Position numbers and translations under genes: made by a program. DNA of 21,912 bases from positions 1-21,912 of the forward strand of contig MSJH02000052.1 in the NCBI GenBank assembly GCA_001931875.2, read 5' to 3'. This document shows positions 8,509 to 18,435 of this stretch, one piece after another. Source of the DNA: Byssochlamys sp. IMV 00236. Lineage: Eukaryota > Ascomycota > Eurotiomycetes > Eurotiales > Thermoascaceae. Below the pieces are notes generated by a model. The model searched no databases. It saw nothing but the letters and a program-made list of their open reading frames with translations, and had not been told where the DNA came from. The number at the start of each line of letters is the position of its first letter. Position 1 is the stretch's first letter.

Positions 8509-10572
8509 TTACACAACCCAGTTTAAAATAGATTCAAGTGTACTGATCACTATGTTATCTCTCCATTCCACTATCATGTCTCTTAATTGTTTGTCTCTTA
8601 ATATTTTTTTTTTTTGATACTTGCCTATTTTATCTATCCTAGACTTGGGTCCAGTGACACTTGTCACAAGGCCTTTATTCATAAGCTCTGGGTGAGCCCT
8701 CAGATATTCTGTCTTGGCCTTCTCTGCTGCTGATCGTATCACTTGATCTTCAGGTTCAGTTTTATATAAATCACACTTGTTACATTTAGTACATCGACTA
8801 CCAGGTATCGCTCGAAAATGATCACAGAAATGTTTATATGATTCTACACCGTAGATTAGTATCGACTTGATATATAGATAGTATAATTACCTCCTGCTAT
8901 ATCTTTTCTACAAATATAGCACATGGTATATCCACATCGACACTTAATCTTGTTACATCCATCCGCTTTTTGAAATGAAAGTGAGCATTGAGGACACTAT
9001 CTCTTTTCATCAGTGGGTCGTGCCTATGCTTGTATTAAAACAGTACCGTTCGTTTCACGGCTTCAGCCATGGCTCTTTCCACATATAGTCTTAATCCGTC
9101 ATTTTCCTTTTCCCAACATTGATGTAATCCTCTAAACGGCCGCTGACATTCTAAACACGTCCACACTTGGCATTTTGGATTCCTACACCTAAATACTTGG
9201 CCACGTCTCGCTCGCTTGATACGACCATAAGCTATATTGAGATCACTCTCTATATTCCACTGATAGACCAAGATGAATGGAATGGTCATGATAAAAAAGG
9301 TGTAGTAATTTAATACTCTGCAGTACAGAAACACAATTACAAGTACCATAAACCACCCAACGATCCTTCGTATCATGTTCACAGCAGGCGTTGTCTCTAA
9401 CTGCTTGACAGAGTCATCATATTCAAAGTAAGCACATGAGCAGCATTGAACCTTGTTTTGTTCACAGTTGTCTAGGTGGGATTGTTCATAGGCCATCCAT
9501 AGATCAGACGGTAGCACTTGCTTGAGCATCCTTGCTGGAAGACAACCAGAACACGCGTCGGACGAAGCGATACAATCGATCCATGACCGTGCTCTAAGTG
9601 CGCCCTGACCAAAGAGGCCTTCGGTTATGTACCTATTGACACATTCATGACAAAACGCATGCTTTCCTTCACTACAAAACAAGAGTTCTTCAAATGTATA
9701 ATCTCCAAAGCAACAATCACAGGTGATCAGCTGGTTCTGGCCATCATACTCTTTTTGATTTATCTCCTTGGCCAATACTAGATCTTGACTCACTTGAATG
9801 CTCATTCTTTGTCTTTCTAAACTTATCAACTGCTCCTCTAACTGAGGATCAAGTCGAGCGTACTGTGCTCGTCTTGCTCCTTTGTTCCAGTGTATCAAAA
9901 AATTCTTGATTGAGTTCCAAAATCCACCAGAACCCATACGTTGAAGCTGATCACGACTCTTGAGATAGTCCCAATTGTTCTCTGCGAGCACAGCTTGAAC
10001 AGATGATTTCCAAACCTGAGGAAATGCAGCCTAGTCAGAGACACACACACGCAAAAGTTTTTTTTTTTTTTTTTCTTTTCTTGCCTCTGGGAATTCTTTG
10101 ACAAGTTGTTTCAAGACTTGATGCTTGTATCGTTCACTACGAATACCGTCCGCATCTTCCATTTGACCATAATTAAGTCTCTCTGGCCAATGTCCTAAGC
10201 GAAGTAGTTCATCCGTGACCTGCTCAATATGAGCAAAAGGGTACCTCAGGACCCGTTCTCTCAAGAACTGAATGTCGCAATCAGGAAACACCTCTAGGGC
10301 CAAGACTCTCAGACAGGCATTCAGTCTGTTATCGCGGTCTGAGTCGAATAAGGGCATCTTGGGATAGTAACCGCCTAGTTCTACAATCTTTTCTGTCACT
10401 CGTTCGACGGCATTATGCTGGTAATGATCAAGGCAAGAGCGGAAATAGTCCGGATCTAAACAAGTGTCATTATAATCTAAAGACAAATGGCTGCTCTCGT
10501 TTTGATACCTCCTTCAGGAAATAGTTGTAATAGTTGCTCAATTTGATAGTCCTTTGCGTTATCTGAGCACAT
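8509..10572 (-). CDS. RBR E3 ubiquitin ligase, RNF216/TRIAD3-like, 5 exons, 614 aa
   Basis: Transfers ubiquitin by the RING-HECT hybrid mechanism. Exons: 10572-10509, 10455-10085, 10015-9047, 8996-8891, 8843-8509; introns 53, 69, 50 and 47 bp. The joins give an exact open frame of 615 codons. The N-terminus has repeated short helical units typical of RNF216 (QLLQLFPEGDPDYFRSCLDH; EFPEVWKSSVQAVLAENNWD). RING1 runs from CDCC (about 244) to CSGC (about 303). The IBR begins CCSC (about 336-339) and resumes with CRNPKC (about 422) to about 445. RING2 starts CPQC (469-472), with catalytic Cys 482 in DGCNKIKC and CRCGYTMCYICRKD. Between the two halves of the IBR lie two hydrophobic segments (about 361-381 and 383-399), an apparent membrane hairpin. 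Intron 2 has a GC donor (gcaaga). An alternative acceptor at 10031 would add five residues (AAFPQ). The start ATG is preceded by a CT-rich leader. Confidence 0.93.
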
Positions 10573-11235
10573 TATGCAAAGTAAAAAGGGAAAAGAAGGA
10601 AAGGGAAAAGAAAAAGTGCTACATGTAAAATATGCAAAATAGTTTAAATCACCGAACTTGCCGTTCTCTCTCTCTCTCTGTTTCTTTAAGTAATGCATAA
10701 AACTGAGGGCATAGATAAGCAAGGGTTCAAATAGGATTTGTTTATATGTTGTTTATCAAATGATAAATCAGAACTCTCTCTCTCTCTGCTTTCTATTATT
10801 ACTTTGCCGAGAAATATATAAAGGGAATATGAACTCTTTTTATGCCAAGATGTGTGCCACTGTTTTTTCGGGTATTCAAAATTCACTGCTTTGACAATGT
10901 ATCAACGCAACTGACAGTTTTCTGGAAACACAAAATGTTGTTGCCAAGTTTTCTAAAGATGACTCATCTGGTCGCGGATAAGAAAGATCATTGTCCGGAC
11001 ACACTTCATAGGTTATTATGAAAAACAGGGCATCATTTCATGAATTGAAGAAAAAAGAAAAAAGAAAAAAAAAAGAGGGGAAAAATAGAATTGGTTTTTA
11101 ATAATAAATGAGAAAGAGTTATGAATTGTGTGTTTATGTGTATGTAAAAGGGTAATAAATGTAAAAAAAGCAGTAACAAATGGGGGATTGTAGATATACA
11201 TAATAAATATATAAAATAAATAAAAAAGGGTCGTA
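10573..11235. other. Intergenic / upstream region of the RBR ligase gene
   Basis: No gene recognised. It holds two CT microsatellites, at about 10665-10679 and 10774-10787, about 100 bp apart, which read as GA repeats on the strand of the ligase gene, and a CT-rich stretch on the minus strand from about 10640 to 10580. The part near 11050-11230 is probably the 3' UTR of the small gene at 11236. Confidence 0.6.
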
Positions 11236-11574
11236 TTAACGCTTTGGCAAAGCAGGAAAGAATTCAGAATCAGAGTAACAAAGTTCATCATCATTTAAGA
11301 AATCGACTAGATCAAAATCCATTTGACAGGTGGTATCAACAAACACATGAGGTGGAGGAACAGGAGGAGTCGATGGTGGTGTTCTGGTTTGTTCAATTGA
11401 ACTTTCTCTTGCTGAAATAAAGGCCGCTAAATCTTGGAGTACTTCATGATCAATAATCACAGGCGGTGGTCTTCCCACATCGGATTCTAACGAAAGTTTT
11501 CTATGAATAGGCGGTGGTGATGGTGGAAAATAAGCGCTATTATTATCATCTTGTTTCTTTTTTGTCTTCTTCAT
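11236..11574 (-). CDS. Orphan acidic, proline-rich protein, 112 aa, single exon
   Basis: Not recognised. A single uninterrupted frame from a good ATG. The N-terminus is basic (MKKTKKKQDD). It continues with a proline cluster (YFPPSPPPIHRKLSLES) that contains RKLSLES, a possible basophilic-kinase or 14-3-3-type site, then IIDHEVLQDLAAFISAR, predicted helical, a second proline cluster (TPPSTPPVPPPHVF), and an acidic tail (MDFDLVDFLNDDELCYSDSE). Alternation of hydrophobic and acidic residues in the tail (DFDLVDFL) resembles an acidic activation or docking segment. Codon use is balanced and the amino-acid composition is not that of random AT-rich sequence, so I take it as a real gene. Function unknown. 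Confidence 0.7.
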   Translation of the reverse strand: MKKTKKKQDDNNSAYFPPSPPPIHRKLSLESDVGRPPPVIIDHEVLQDLAAFISARESSIEQTRTPPSTPPVPPPHVFVDTTCQMDFDLVDFLNDDELCYSDSEFFPALPKR

Positions 11575-12030
11575 TGGTATACTTGTTTACATAGACACGG
11601 TGCTATCGTCGATTTGTTGAAAAGAAGAGCAGATAAAAAGAATTGAAAAAAGGCAGTAGGAGCCTTTTTATAGTCAAATGGTTATAATCCTTATACAAAG
11701 TATGATAATGTCCCCCCCACTTTGGTTTCTTCTTGGCCCTGCTATTGTTTATATACAAAAATGGCTAAAGAAACAGAGAAAGAGACAGACAAAAAGTGTA
11801 AAGAAAAAGAGAAAGAGAAATAAAAAAAATAAACACGTAACATTGATTTAAAATAGAATTTGCTGCGGTTGATCCAGACACCACAATTCATTTTCCTACG
11901 TGGACTGCTTTCCTGTTGCCAAGGTAACAGGGAAAACTAGGTGGATTTTGTGTAATCTGCCTCTTTTTTTTTTTGCTGTTGTTGTTCAGCTGGTCTGCAC
12001 TTATTTTTCCCTTTTTCATCTCCTTTTCAT

Positions 12031-12097
<67 letters not shown>

Positions 12098-12107
12098 CCT
12101 TTATTCA
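11575..12107. other. Divergent promoter region between the orphan gene (-) and kinesin (+)
   Basis: No gene. It contains purine tracts (about 11765-11840), a C7 run near 11711, and the poly-T tract listed separately. Both flanking genes point away from it, so it must hold both promoters. Confidence 0.6.
12034..12097. repeat. 64-nt poly-T tract broken by one A
   Basis: T32, A at 12066, then T31, ending 10 nt before the kinesin start codon. It is an extreme form of the pyrimidine-rich leader seen before other genes here. Its length should be treated as uncertain because homopolymers assemble poorly. Confidence 0.95.
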
Positions 12108-14938
12108 ATGTCAGTTTGCACCGTCAGGTAATATAAGCCCAAATGATATCCTCAACATTTAATAACATGCATGTAGAGTGGCTTTGAGAGTAAGGCCACT
12201 GTTGGAGAAAGAAGAGACAAAAAGTTGTATTACTTTTATACCCAACCAACCACAGGTTATCGTCGATCAAAACAGACAGTTTACGTTCGATCATGTCTAT
12301 TCTCCATCTGTTACCCAGGAAGAAGTCTATCTTTCTTGTATTCAACCTTTATTTGATCAGTTTGTAAAAGGGTAAACTTTCTCAACTCTTATTTCTTAAT
12401 TTGACATCTGATCACTCCTTTTGAATATAGATATAATGCTACTGTATTGGCTTATGGGTAATATATTAAATCTTTTTTTTTTTTTCTCGAGGAAAAAAAA
12501 ATAACATAAAATTTGTATTATTTTAGACAAACAGGAAGTGGTAAAACATACAATATGGGTACATCTTATCACCACCAGGACCCAAAGCATTATGGAATTG
12601 TACCTCGTTTTGCAGAAAACCTATTTTATTGGATTCAAACTCAGACGAACAATAGCAACACATCTTATAAAGTCAGAATATCATTTCTTGAGTTGTATAA
12701 CGAGGATCTCATAGACCTATTGAATATCAACAATAACAGTATAACAATCAGAGAAGATTCATTAGGAAACATTTCTTGGTCCGGAGTACATGAAGAAGTA
12801 GTCTATGATACTAAAGGCTTATTAAAGTAAGCAAACATTAGATAAACAATCCTATCTTACAGCTTGTATAGTTGTTTATACCAAGGATCTATAGCACGTA
12901 CAACAGCTTCAACAGATATGAACAGTCAATCATCGCGTTCGCATGCTATCTTTAGCGTAACACTCGTGCAAAGCATACATTCGACTAAAAAAGAAATCAC
13001 ATCCAAATTCCACTTTGTTGACCTTGCAGGTTCAGAACGGGTATAACAAAAAAAAAGTAAGCTACTTCATGCAACTTACTCCTTAAATGACACAGTTGAA
13101 GAAAACAAATGCTGTAGGAGATCGAGCCAGGGAAGGTATCTCGATCAATGCCGGCCTTTTAGCTCTTGGAAACGTCATTTCAGCCCTTAGCGATGGTGGA
13201 CAGTACATACCCTACCGAAACTCCAAATTAACACGTTTGCTGCAAGACAGCTTGGGAGGCAACAGCCAGACACTGATGCTTGCCTGTGTCTCTCCAGCAG
13301 ATAGCAACCAAAACGAAACGCTGAGCACGTTAAAATACGCGAATCGAGCCAAACGCATTACAAACAAGATTACTATCAATCAAGAACAAAGCGAAACAGA
13401 TGCCTTAAAGGAGGAAATCGCTCGTCTTCGAGAAGAGATTCAGATCAGTGACGCCTTTATTAAGGAGGTTCATGTTGAATTAGATGAGCTTCGAAAAAGA
13501 AACCAAGTGTTGGAAGCTGCATTAGGCATTTCTCAACATAGCATCAGAGAGAGTCCCAAGGACGATGATGATGTTACTTTGGTAGGTTCATCTAGTGACG
13601 AAAAGTCAAACAATCGCCTATCTGTTCAGATCCCAGTTCGTACCTCTAGCTCAACAAGGCGAAAAAAGAAGCTGAGTCATTCCAACAGTACGAACAGGAA
13701 GAAGTTGACTTCTCAGTGTTCATCCAACACGAATGGCGTACCTGATAAATTAGAGTTTATTGAAATGCATAAACATCGTATAAAGAAGGAAAGCATGTTT
13801 CTGAAGCAAGCTAGGGTAAAAGAGAGATTAGCCCTTTGTTTTGAAAATCTAATAACAATATTGTAGCTGGCTAAAGAGACGGTGGACGTTGGTAAATTGA
13901 TCAGTTTGTTTCAAAGCAGTTTGAAAGAACAAAAACAACTCGTGTATTATATTGAGAAGCATCATGCTATGCGTCATCATCCAACGACAACAAATGAAGC
14001 ACCAGAGACAAAAATCAAACGATCATCGTTACCTCAGCCAAAGCAAGTGAAGAGAATGTCAAGTGAAAAGACAGGCGGTCAAAATAAGCAGTTACAGATT
14101 GAAATTGACCGTCTTGTTACTGAAAATGAAAATATATCCGCTCAAATGAAGCAGATGGGATTGATTGTGAAAAGGGTATTTAGTATGATGAATAATGCAA
14201 CCATTACTATTCAGCAAATCAAGCCTGTATTAAATAAGGCTATTGTTATCCACAACACATTGATAAAGCAAAAGACAGGCGACGTGACCAAGCGGCTTTC
14301 TAATCCACCAAAACCAGTTGATACAGTGTATCATGAAATATTAAAGTAAGTTCATCTACAATACTTTCCTTTTATAAAAAGTAACATATCGTGTCAGGGT
14401 TATTTCAATAGATAATATCAAAAATCATTCAGCTTGTGCTGAAATAATTCAGGATTTGAAGCAGAAAAAGATTCAATTGATGAGAGAGCAAAAAGAGCTG
14501 CTAAAGGAGAGAAAGGATATCATTAGAGAATTTTACAATGATGACACCTCTCAAGAAGATGGTCAGCAATATATGGATGAAAGAATCGATGAGATCACCA
14601 TTCAGGTAGATTACTTGTCTCAGCTAATTCAGGAACTGACTGCACCCACAGCCAATAAATACAATATAAAGCAGGCGATCAGTGATATCATACAACCACT
14701 AAAAGATACCGAGTTAAAGTCACTTTTATTGCTCTTTATTCAGCAGGACGTCATCAAAGGACATATCAAATCCATAATGCATCAACTGACTGAAGATAAC
14801 CTATACAGATACCAACAAGGGTTTGTTCAATTACGACGACTTGATAAAGTAATGAACAACCATATTCTTCAAGGCTTATTAAAATTACCATCAAGATTCT
14901 TAACAAATGGACTTGTTTTAATCTCTGGAAAGAAATAA
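12108..14938 (+). CDS. Kinesin-4-like motor protein, 8 exons, 819 aa
   Basis: A microtubule plus-end type motor with N-terminal motor domain. Exons: 12108-12127, 12177-12371, 12431-12457, 12527-12826, 12863-13040, 13096-13815, 13867-14345, 14398-14938; all introns are gt-ag, 36-69 bp, and the total is exactly 820 codons. The start [15 protein letters not shown] matches kinesin beta-1. The P-loop GQTGSGKT is at 81-88, switch I NSQSSRSH at 201-208, switch II DLAGSE at 234-239. [20 protein letters not shown] and the motor end [16 protein letters not shown] (to about 342) are the kinesin-4 (KIF4/KIF21) signature. After the neck come coiled-coil stretches (about 350-400, 500-560 and 655-710) and a Ser/Lys-rich linker. 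At 819 aa it is clearly shorter than animal KIF4 (about 1230 aa); no cysteine-rich tail is seen. The start codon follows a long poly-T leader. Kinesin identity is firm, subfamily likely. Confidence 0.93.
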
Positions 14939-15585
14939 CATGTAAGATAGACCCTCTTTTTATATACAACTTTTAATATTATTCCCCCCATTAATTAATA
15001 AACACTTATAATAATAAACCCTTTTTTTTTTTTGAAGAAACCGAGGAAGAGGAGGGCGAGAACAATGTGGTAGACGCTTCCTAGCATCGTCGCATTGGAC
15101 ACCATTAAGTCTATCTCTCCTCAAAAAGATTGAATATCCACATGTTGCTAGCTTAAAAGATATGGTGAAGAAAGGACAAAGTTTGTATACTCAAAGTACA
15201 TTTATCAGGATTTAGAGCCATTGTTGAATGCTGACTTTTATTTTTGACTGAATATCTTTATTATATTTAGCATTTCTTGACTTACTCTTCTGAGGTAATA
15301 TTTTGCATTTCTTGTTTTGTGTTGTTTGGGAATAGCAAACAGTAGAAAAAGCCAACAGAACCTTAATAACCTGTTGTCTGATATTGAATAGCTGTTTTCA
15401 TATATACTTTTACAGTCTTTTCAGAATGTAAATCCGCATTTTTATCATACAATTTATACGAAAAAAAAAACAAGTCAATGCGATATCTCTTTTTGAAAAT
15501 GATAAACAATTATTTCAGACGAACTGATGTAAGCTTTTCAGACATAAAATTAAGCCAAACCTGCTTCTTTGTTGAGACATTTATC
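14939..15585. other. Intergenic; kinesin 3' UTR and an unassigned open frame
   Basis: An AATAAA word near 14998 may serve kinesin polyadenylation. From 15036 to 15215 (+) one frame is open for 59 codons (RNRGRGGREQCGRRFLASSH, then KKIEYPHVASLKDMVKKGQS) but has no early ATG and no recognised domain. It follows directly after an in-frame TGA and a T run. It may be an exon remnant. Confidence 0.5.
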
Positions 15586-16217
15586 TTAAAAGCTCTCTGA
15601 ATGTCTTATCCAACCAAGGCAACCTTTTGTAGTGACGCTACATCAAGCATTTCGTATTCTGGGTGTTAAAGTATCCAATGAAGAAAGTGGACCAGCACTC
15701 TTCAATTGGATTAAGAAAAGGTGAGTAGGGAGGCATAAATAATGGCCTGTAGCCGCGACTTTGAATGGCACCAATCACATAATGAGAATGGTGAATCCTA
15801 CAGTTGTCCATGACAATAAAAAATTCTTTTTTTTTTCTGCCATGTCTATCCAAAACGTCCATGACATTCCGAATGAAAACCACGATATAATACGCTGTTG
15901 CGCCCTTCTTTATCTTCGTTTTAGATGTGTCATCACTTTTTGCTTTCAGATAAAGAAAACTCTTTCTCACTCTTGGCAACATCAGAAGGCTTCAATGGTT
16001 CTTCCTTTGAAAAATTTATATAGTCTCAAATGGAGATATACACCCGGCAATACTGATATTAACACACTTTTGTATTGGAACTGTCACTTGTGTTGGAGTA
16101 CCCTTAACGGATCAAGCTCTACTTTTAATTTGATAGGAATTGGATCCAGCTTCGTCGATAAACATACAATTGTTTTGGAAACCAACTCCAGCAGCTTTGA
16201 AGTACAACTTTCCGTTT
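15586..16217 (-). mobile_element. IS630/Tc1-mariner-type DDE transposase relic
   Basis: Catalytic core of a cut-and-paste transposase, now broken. The first acidic motif FIDEAGSN is at about 16162-16140. A TGA follows where a Trp fits (RA*SVKG), then CVNISIAGCISPFETI, another stop and a frameshift near 15990 (KPSDVAKSEK continues in another frame). From 15982 the frame is open: FFIVMDNCRIHHSHYVIGAI with the second Asp (MDN.RIH), and PLFMPPYSPFLNPIEECWS with the third acidic residue (NPIE). A last frameshift leads to CLGWIRHSESF and a stop at 15586. The motif spacing D..MDN.IH..PPYSP.LNPIE..WS is diagnostic of the DDE_3/IS630-Tc1 superfamily. The 5' part is missing or unrecognisable beyond a MITE insertion at 16218. 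No terminal inverted repeats of this element were found. Confidence 0.88.
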
Positions 16218-16608
16218 GTTACTTACAAGGTGAACACTACATACACCAGAAAATGCACCAGAAAATAGGCCAATGCTACGGCCGCTACCTATGTCGTCAC
16301 TATACAACTTCACATTACCAAAGCTTCTGCTTAATCTAAGACTGTTCAGTTCTCTCTCTGATATAAAATACGATGTGATCATAATTACACGTATTCTTGC
16401 ATCTTTGTTGATAGCACCTAACAACATAAAATTAGAATAAATAAACAACAACATTTCTTTTTATCTCTCTCTTCCTGAAAAGAAAAAAATAAAACCAAGA
16501 CGATGAACAGTTCTGTTGGAGGGCATCATAGGTAATGGGTAGAGGTAGTGCCTGTAGCATTAGTCTAACTTCTGGTGCATTTTCTGATGCATGTACCTTG
16601 GTTACTCA
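16218..16608 (+). mobile_element. hAT-like MITE, copy 1 (375 bp plus 8-bp target duplication)
   Basis: The element is 16226-16600. It begins CAAGGTGAACACTACATACA and its other end, read in reverse, begins CAAGGTACATGCATCAG, so the termini are inverted repeats. The similarity continues for about 55 bp (both arms contain CAGAAAATGCACCAGAA and AATGCTAC). Flanks are GTTACTTA (16218-16225) and GTTACTCA (16601-16608), an 8-bp duplication with one mismatch. An 8-bp duplication with CAAGG ends fits the hAT superfamily (CA/TA-R-N-G termini). No transposase is inside; a minus-strand open frame across its left half is a by-product. A second copy lies inverted near 20852-21226. Confidence 0.8.
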
Positions 16609-16831
16609 TATTACAGTAATATTTGTTTCGACAGGGCGATTTAACGTTATTCCATTTTTTTGAGTCAAAGTTGAGTCTGAAGGTTCATATACTGGAATTC
16701 CTATTCATTGATACAGGTTTAACAGTTCGAAATGGAGAAGGTGTGTCAAAGCCCACTCGTTGTATGCAGATTTACAGGCCATCCTTGCTACGCTTTATTT
16801 TCCTTTGTATAAATAATTAAAAATAAAAGAG
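16609..16831. other. Unassigned DNA between the MITE and the LINE relic
   Basis: Short open frames on + without recognised motifs. It may be 5' sequence of the LINE or the disrupted flank of the DDE element. Confidence 0.4.
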
Positions 16832-18300
16832 ATTTTCATCAGGGACGTAGTTTGCGACAAGGAGATTCTATATCTCCTATCTTGTTCAAACTGGCCCTTG
16901 AACCTTTCTTGTTTTCATTACTCAATTTATCGACTATACGTGGCTACTCGCCTTCTCTTCGCCCTATTTCTTCAACCCTCTCGTTGGTGTCTCCTCGACC
17001 TGTCAAATTTTTAGCATATGCGGATGGTGTTCTACTGTTTATTAACTGCCAAAGGGAGTTTTTGGAACTTCAAGAGAAGCTACTAATTTACAGTTCTGCA
17101 TTCAATTCTCAAATCAATTGTCATAAACCTGTGGCTTTTCTTCTTTCCGGGCGAATACTCAGGGACATCTCTTTTAGAAATTATATTGTTCAAGATCAGA
17201 ACATCAATTGGATCAATGTTCATCCCCTCAGTATCTGAAGCACCTCGGCTATCCATCGCGGTTCAGTACCGATCAGCGAAACATATTCTCAAATAATTCT
17301 ATTGTTTCCTGCCGCTCGTCTTGACCGCTCGTTGACCGATTCTCACCCTCTTTCTCTTTTATTTCAAGCTATGGATTGTTGTCCGCGTGATGCATTGCTG
17401 AATCCAGCCCTGTCTTGGGCCACTTGCCTTATCTTACCATTGGTTGACGTCTGTCACATTCAAAGAGATAGTGCATTCTCATTTAGTCGTTTTACTAGCA
17501 CTACGAGGGTTGCAGATTTCCTTATACAGGGTTCTACTTCTGGTCTTCTTCGTTACCTAAGTCGCGATGAATGTTTATATCCAAACATTCTGTCAATGAT
17601 ACGTACAGCAGTTCTTCAAGGCCACATTCAGTATCATGGATTTTTCTAAATACACTTGGTATCCACGCATCAGGCAAATATGTCTATTCCAAGCTCGATG
17701 GATATTCAGCTATTCCTTTTATGTCTCCAGCTTGACGGTAAGCCAATTTTCTTCTTAAAAACCAAGGCCATAAGACAGATCATCAAAAATAGACTGGAAT
17801 TCCCTTCGAGGCTATCACAGCTTCCCGCTATTTCTAGACGTAACTGGAGTTTGTTTTATATCACTTCTATGCAGTACTCTGCTAGGAACCTCTGGTATAA
17901 ACTTATTTTTGACAAGGTATCCAGCAAAACCAATCTTCAACGTATAATTCCACAGCAAGTACCGGACGGCTTTTGTCAGTATTGTCTTATGTCCGAAAAA
18001 ACAGGGTATATGCTGTTTATGTGTGATCACAAGGCTGATGTCTGGAGCTCCGTGCTTGCTGATCATCTTGCACCTGAGATGATCAACTACCAATTTTTGG
18101 CATGTTGGGTTCCATTATGCATGCAATTTGGGTCACCCATAGGAATGACCATTTTCGACGAGTTCCTTTTACATCTTCCACTGCCTGCAACATGACCAAG
18201 AAGTCTTTGCTAAAGCTGCAAAATTATTCTTCAATGCCTTTCTAAGACTATACTTTGTTTTACTCTGGCCAAGTCCCTTTATTTTGACGAGTTTTAATCT
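16832..18300 (+). mobile_element. LINE (non-LTR) reverse-transcriptase relic, 3' part of ORF2
   Basis: A 5'-truncated, decayed retroelement. It starts inside the reverse-transcriptase domain: GRSLRQGDSISPILFKLALE, then VKFLAYADGVLLF, where the catalytic Y-x-D-D box has become YADG, then ELQEKLLIYSSAFNSQINCH. Near 17225-17290 the frame shifts: LKHLGYPSRFSTDQRNIF reads in another frame between two frameshifts, with a TGA at 17236-17238 in the first. The frame resumes at 17302 (SLLFQAMDCCPRDALLNPAL), has a TAA at 17647-17649, and continues (NLWYKLIFDKVSSKTNLQRI) to a cysteine-rich C-terminal segment (CQYCLMSEKTGYMLFMCDHK, ADVW) typical of LINE ORF2 tails. It ends near 18195-18300. No endonuclease domain, poly-A tail or target duplication was identified. 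Confidence 0.87.
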
Positions 18301-18307
18301 TAATAAT

Positions 18308-18435
18308 TATATAAAGAGGAAGAAGGTCACTTTGGATATCCCATTTCAATGCCTAAAATTTAAACCCAGTAAATAAGCTCCGAAAGAAACGCGCTCAATT
18401 TTTTCTTTTCTTTTCTTTTTTTCTTTTCTCTAAAC
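18308..18435 (+). promoter_or_regulatory. Core promoter and CT-rich leader of the Acinus gene
   Basis: TATATAAAG at about 18308-18316 lies about 120 bp before the ATG. From about 18399 to 18431 the leader is almost entirely T and C, directly before AAACATGAC. The same arrangement occurs before Gemin6, kinesin and the small gene. Confidence 0.5.

Noticed and set aside
8844..9060. Ending the RBR ligase at 9035, where the frame stops after KRTVLF
   Set aside because: Splicing 9046-8997 and 8890-8844 restores a complete RING2 with catalytic Cys and a clean in-frame C-terminus, so the stop is intronic.
10665..10800. Possible tRNA suggested by GGGTTCAAAT near 10725
   Set aside because: No matching A box, acceptor stem or cloverleaf can be drawn around it.
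11866..11885. GCTGCGGTTGATCC, reminiscent of the 5' end of small-subunit rRNA
   Set aside because: The following bases do not match rRNA and no further rRNA sequence is present; chance similarity.
11900..12136. Plus-strand frame ending in poly-Phe
   Set aside because: Produced by the poly-T tract before kinesin.
16125..16454. Minus-strand 109-aa open frame as transposase N-terminus
   Set aside because: Most of it lies within the MITE, and its frame differs from that of the FIDEAG core; the corresponding part of MITE copy 2 is not open.
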